Of a stretch of DNA of 9,692 nucleotides, positions 7,972 through 9,692 are shown piece after piece (position 1 is the first letter of the stretch; each line of letters begins with the position of its first letter). Source of the DNA: Bacteroidota bacterium (GTDB lineage: Bacteria > Bacteroidota > Bacteroidia > Chitinophagales > Chitinophagaceae); contig JAPLER010000020.1 in assembly GCA_026391115.1 (NCBI GenBank), positions 1-9,692 on the forward strand, in the 5' to 3' direction. Under the pieces are notes generated by a model, which searched no databases, was not told the origin of the DNA, and saw nothing but the letters and a program-made list of their open reading frames with translations. The translations under genes were made by a program, and so were the position numbers.

Positions 7972-9327
7972 ATGAATAAGAAAATTTTGTGGCTAATCAT
8001 TGGTGTAGTCGTTTTAATAGTATTACTGTTTGCTTTAAAAAAAGATGGTAATGATTTGGGTGTGAAAGCCAGTATTGAAAATGTAGAGAATAGAACCATT
8101 GTAGAAACAGTAAATGCAAGTGGTAAAGTATATCCAGAGATTGAAGTAAAAGTGAGTCCAGATATTAGTGGAGAAGTTGTTGCACTTGAAGTAAATGAAG
8201 GTGATAGTGTACATAAAGGACAATTGCTAGCACGCATTTATGCCGATATTTACACAAGCCAAAGAGACCAAACTGCTGCAGGTGTTACACAAGCCAAAGC
8301 CCAATATTCTAATGCCAATGAAAGTATTGCTGCATTAAAAGCTTCGTTAGACCAAGCAGAAGCTAATTATAATAGACAAAAAAAATTATTGGACGATAAA
8401 GTAATTTCTAAAAGCGAATTTGAGCAAGCACAACAAACTTATTTATCTGCTAAGGCAAATTTTAATGCTTCAAAAGAAGGTTTAAAAAGTAACGAAGCAG
8501 GCATTCAAAGTGCACAAGCTCAATTACAACGTGCCAATAAAGATTTATCCAGAACAACTATCATAGCACCAATGGATGGTGTAGTAAGTTTACTGAGTGT
8601 AAAAAAAGGAGAACGTGTTGCTGGTAATAGTTTTAATGTGGGTACAGAAATGTTGCGTATTGCAGATATGAATAGCATTGTTGCACAAGTAGATGTAGGC
8701 GAAAACGACATACCTAAAGTAAAACTTGGCGATACTGCAATCATTACAGTAGATGCTTATAGCAACAAAAAATTTAAAGGCCTAGTGTACAAAATTGCCA
8801 ACCCAAATACCAATGCTTTAACAGGCACATCAACAGATGTTACTAATTACAAGGTACATATTAGATTATTAAAAGAAACATATATAGACTTAATTAAAAA
8901 AGGTAGTTTTCCTTTTAGGCCAGGAATGAGTGCAAGTACCGAAATACAAACACGTAGAGAATTAAATGTAATTGCAGTGCCTTTAAATGCAGTAACAACA
9001 AGAGACAAGTTTGAGAAAAAAGACAGCAAAACAGAAACCAAAAAAGACGATAAAGAAAAAGAAGCTGATGCATCTAATGAATCTAAAAATACAAGTACAG
9101 ATGATTTAGATGAAATTGTTTTTGTGTATGATTCTAAAACAACAACTGTAAAAAAAGTAAAAGTAAAAACAGGTATTCAAGACTTGAATTATATACAGGT
9201 TTTAAGTGGTTTGAAAGTAGGAGAAATGGTTGTTACAGGCCCATATAATTTAGTGAGCAAAAATTTAAAAGAAGGAGATAAAGTTAAAAAAACGGATAAG
9301 AAAGATTTGTTTGATGAAAAAAAGTAA
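7972..9327 (+). CDS. Efflux transporter periplasmic adaptor subunit (HlyD/AcrA/MacA family)
   Basis: The 451-residue protein is a membrane-fusion adaptor linking an inner-membrane RND or MacB-type ABC pump to a TolC-like outer-membrane channel. It has an N-terminal membrane anchor (about 5-21). The split lipoyl domain has halves at about 61-90 (VSPDISGEVVALEVNEGDSV) and 195-231 (TTIIAPMDGVVSLLSVKKGE). Between them lies an Ala/Gln-rich alpha-hairpin (about 96-194), followed by beta-barrel (about 235-330) and membrane-proximal domains. A Lys/Asp/Glu-rich insert (about 345-378) interrupts the membrane-proximal domain, and the C-terminus is also Lys/Asp-rich. The start was set at ATG 7972; an upstream in-frame TTG at 7963 would add three residues and is less likely. 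There is no pump or TolC gene in the window: the next gene is on the other strand, so partners, if adjacent at all, cannot be to the right in the same direction. The substrate is unknown. Confidence 0.92.
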   Translation: MNKKILWLIIGVVVLIVLLFALKKDGNDLGVKASIENVENRTIVETVNASGKVYPEIEVKVSPDISGEVVALEVNEGDSVHKGQLLARIYADIYTSQRDQTAAGVTQAKAQYSNANESIAALKASLDQAEANYNRQKKLLDDKVISKSEFEQAQQTYLSAKANFNASKEGLKSNEAGIQSAQAQLQRANKDLSRTTIIAPMDGVVSLLSVKKGERVAGNSFNVGTEMLRIADMNSIVAQVDVGENDIPKVKLGDTAIITVDAYSNKKFKGLVYKIANPNTNALTGTSTDVTNYKVHIRLLKETYIDLIKKGSFPFRPGMSASTEIQTRRELNVIAVPLNAVTTRDKFEKKDSKTETKKDDKEKEADASNESKNTSTDDLDEIVFVYDSKTTTVKKVKVKTGIQDLNYIQVLSGLKVGEMVVTGPYNLVSKNLKEGDKVKKTDKKDLFDEKK

Positions 9328-9368
9328 TAGCTGTTAGAATACATTAATTTTTCAGAATAACAAATATC

Positions 9369-9401
9369 TAAAGTATATTTTTTATTAGACAATATACTTT
9401 A
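9369..9401. terminator. Perfect 11-bp hairpin between converging genes, candidate bidirectional terminator
   Basis: TAAAGTATATT (9369-9379) and AATATACTTTA (9391-9401) are exact reverse complements around an 11-nt loop. The hairpin lies 42 bp after the adaptor stop and 48 bp from the stop of the minus-strand gene, the right place for a terminator serving both. The stem has only one G-C pair and no adjacent U-run, so it may be weak. The adaptor gene also ends with tandem stops TAA-TAG. Confidence 0.5.
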
Positions 9402-9448
9402 TGGCCTCTATTTGGAAATACTAACTAATACGATCAAAAAAATTCATA

Positions 9449-9692
9449 TTACACTACTTTTTGTTTAAACTCTTTTTCTTGTTGTCGCCAACTTTTAAAA
9501 TCGGTATAACTCATATAAGCAACACCATTTTTATTGTTGATTGTTGATGCATTATACAACATTGTATAATGTTGTGCAATTACTTGCTGGGCTTTAAAGA
9601 AAGAAAAGTTAGGGTCATAAATATGAGCAGGCTCAGCACCTGCACCATTCAAATCGAGTATAGAAATATTTTTACCCTGTTTTAAATCTTCA
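9449..9692 (-). CDS. C-terminal end of a probable ATP-grasp (carboxylate-amine ligase-like) protein, partial
   Basis: The minus strand is open from the right window edge (first full codon at 9691) to a TAA at 9451-9449, giving 80 residues. The fragment begins EDLKQGKNISILDLNGAG and continues AEPAHIYDPNFSFFKAQ. This resembles the end of ATP-grasp proteins of the D-Ala-D-Ala ligase/carboxylate-amine ligase type, where an E/D-x-N motif (here LDLN) binds magnesium and is followed by a 'GAGAEP.HIY.P' segment in one Bacteroidota/Proteobacteria subgroup. The remaining helical tail carries YTMLYNASTINNKNGVAYMS and a Lys/Gln-rich end. The N-terminal lobes lie outside the window, so the reaction cannot be named. 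The apparent TTG start at 9652 is internal, since the frame is open upstream of it with family-like sequence. The subgroup assignment rests on memory of the motif. Confidence 0.55.
   Translation of the reverse strand, partial: EDLKQGKNISILDLNGAGAEPAHIYDPNFSFFKAQQVIAQHYTMLYNASTINNKNGVAYMSYTDFKSWRQQEKEFKQKVV

Overview
The window looks like chromosomal DNA from a low-GC member of the Bacteroidota, most likely Chitinophagales or a close relative. The evidence is a type IX secretion C-terminal tail at the left edge, the gene order rsfS-ftsH-LUD protein, the sequence character of release factor 1 and of the MerR-like regulator, TAnnTTTG-type -7 promoter elements, and A-rich start regions without Shine-Dalgarno sequences. 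No tRNA, rRNA, CRISPR array, transposase or phage gene was seen. Placement below phylum is inference from remembered family sequences.

Left part (1-5270): the tail of a secreted protein converges on birA (biotin-protein ligase, minus strand). Divergent from birA, and in one direction, come rsfS (ribosome silencing factor), ftsH (membrane AAA+ metalloprotease), a LutC/YkgG-type LUD-domain gene and an aldose 1-epimerase-like gene. ftsH and the next two genes are 13 and 18 bp apart and probably form one transcript. Between rsfS and ftsH lies an 18-bp inverted repeat (one mismatch) around a 43-nt spacer, possibly a dispersed intergenic element.

Middle (5268-6511): prfA (release factor 1) converges on the epimerase gene, with both stop codons inside one hairpin stem. 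As given, prfA is broken: about 16 nt of a conserved segment is missing near 5876, so the two halves are in different frames. rsfS and prfA itself end in TAG, which needs RF1, so this is either an assembly error or variant, or a real lesion compensated elsewhere.

Right part (6480-9692): a perfect interrupted palindrome precedes a two-gene unit. Its first gene encodes a DNA-binding protein combining an N-terminal QLDLF motif (a match to the beta-sliding-clamp-binding consensus), an acidic low-complexity linker, two AT-hook-like motifs and a MerR-type helix-turn-helix. The second gene, overlapping by one base, encodes a thioredoxin-fold lipoprotein with a single-cysteine CxxT site. An RND/ABC efflux periplasmic adaptor gene follows, then a perfect 11-bp hairpin, then the C-terminal end of a probable ATP-grasp protein on the minus strand.

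Most of the window is housekeeping. The unusual items are the MerR/AT-hook/clamp-motif protein with its palindrome, the prfA lesion, and the rsfS-ftsH repeat.
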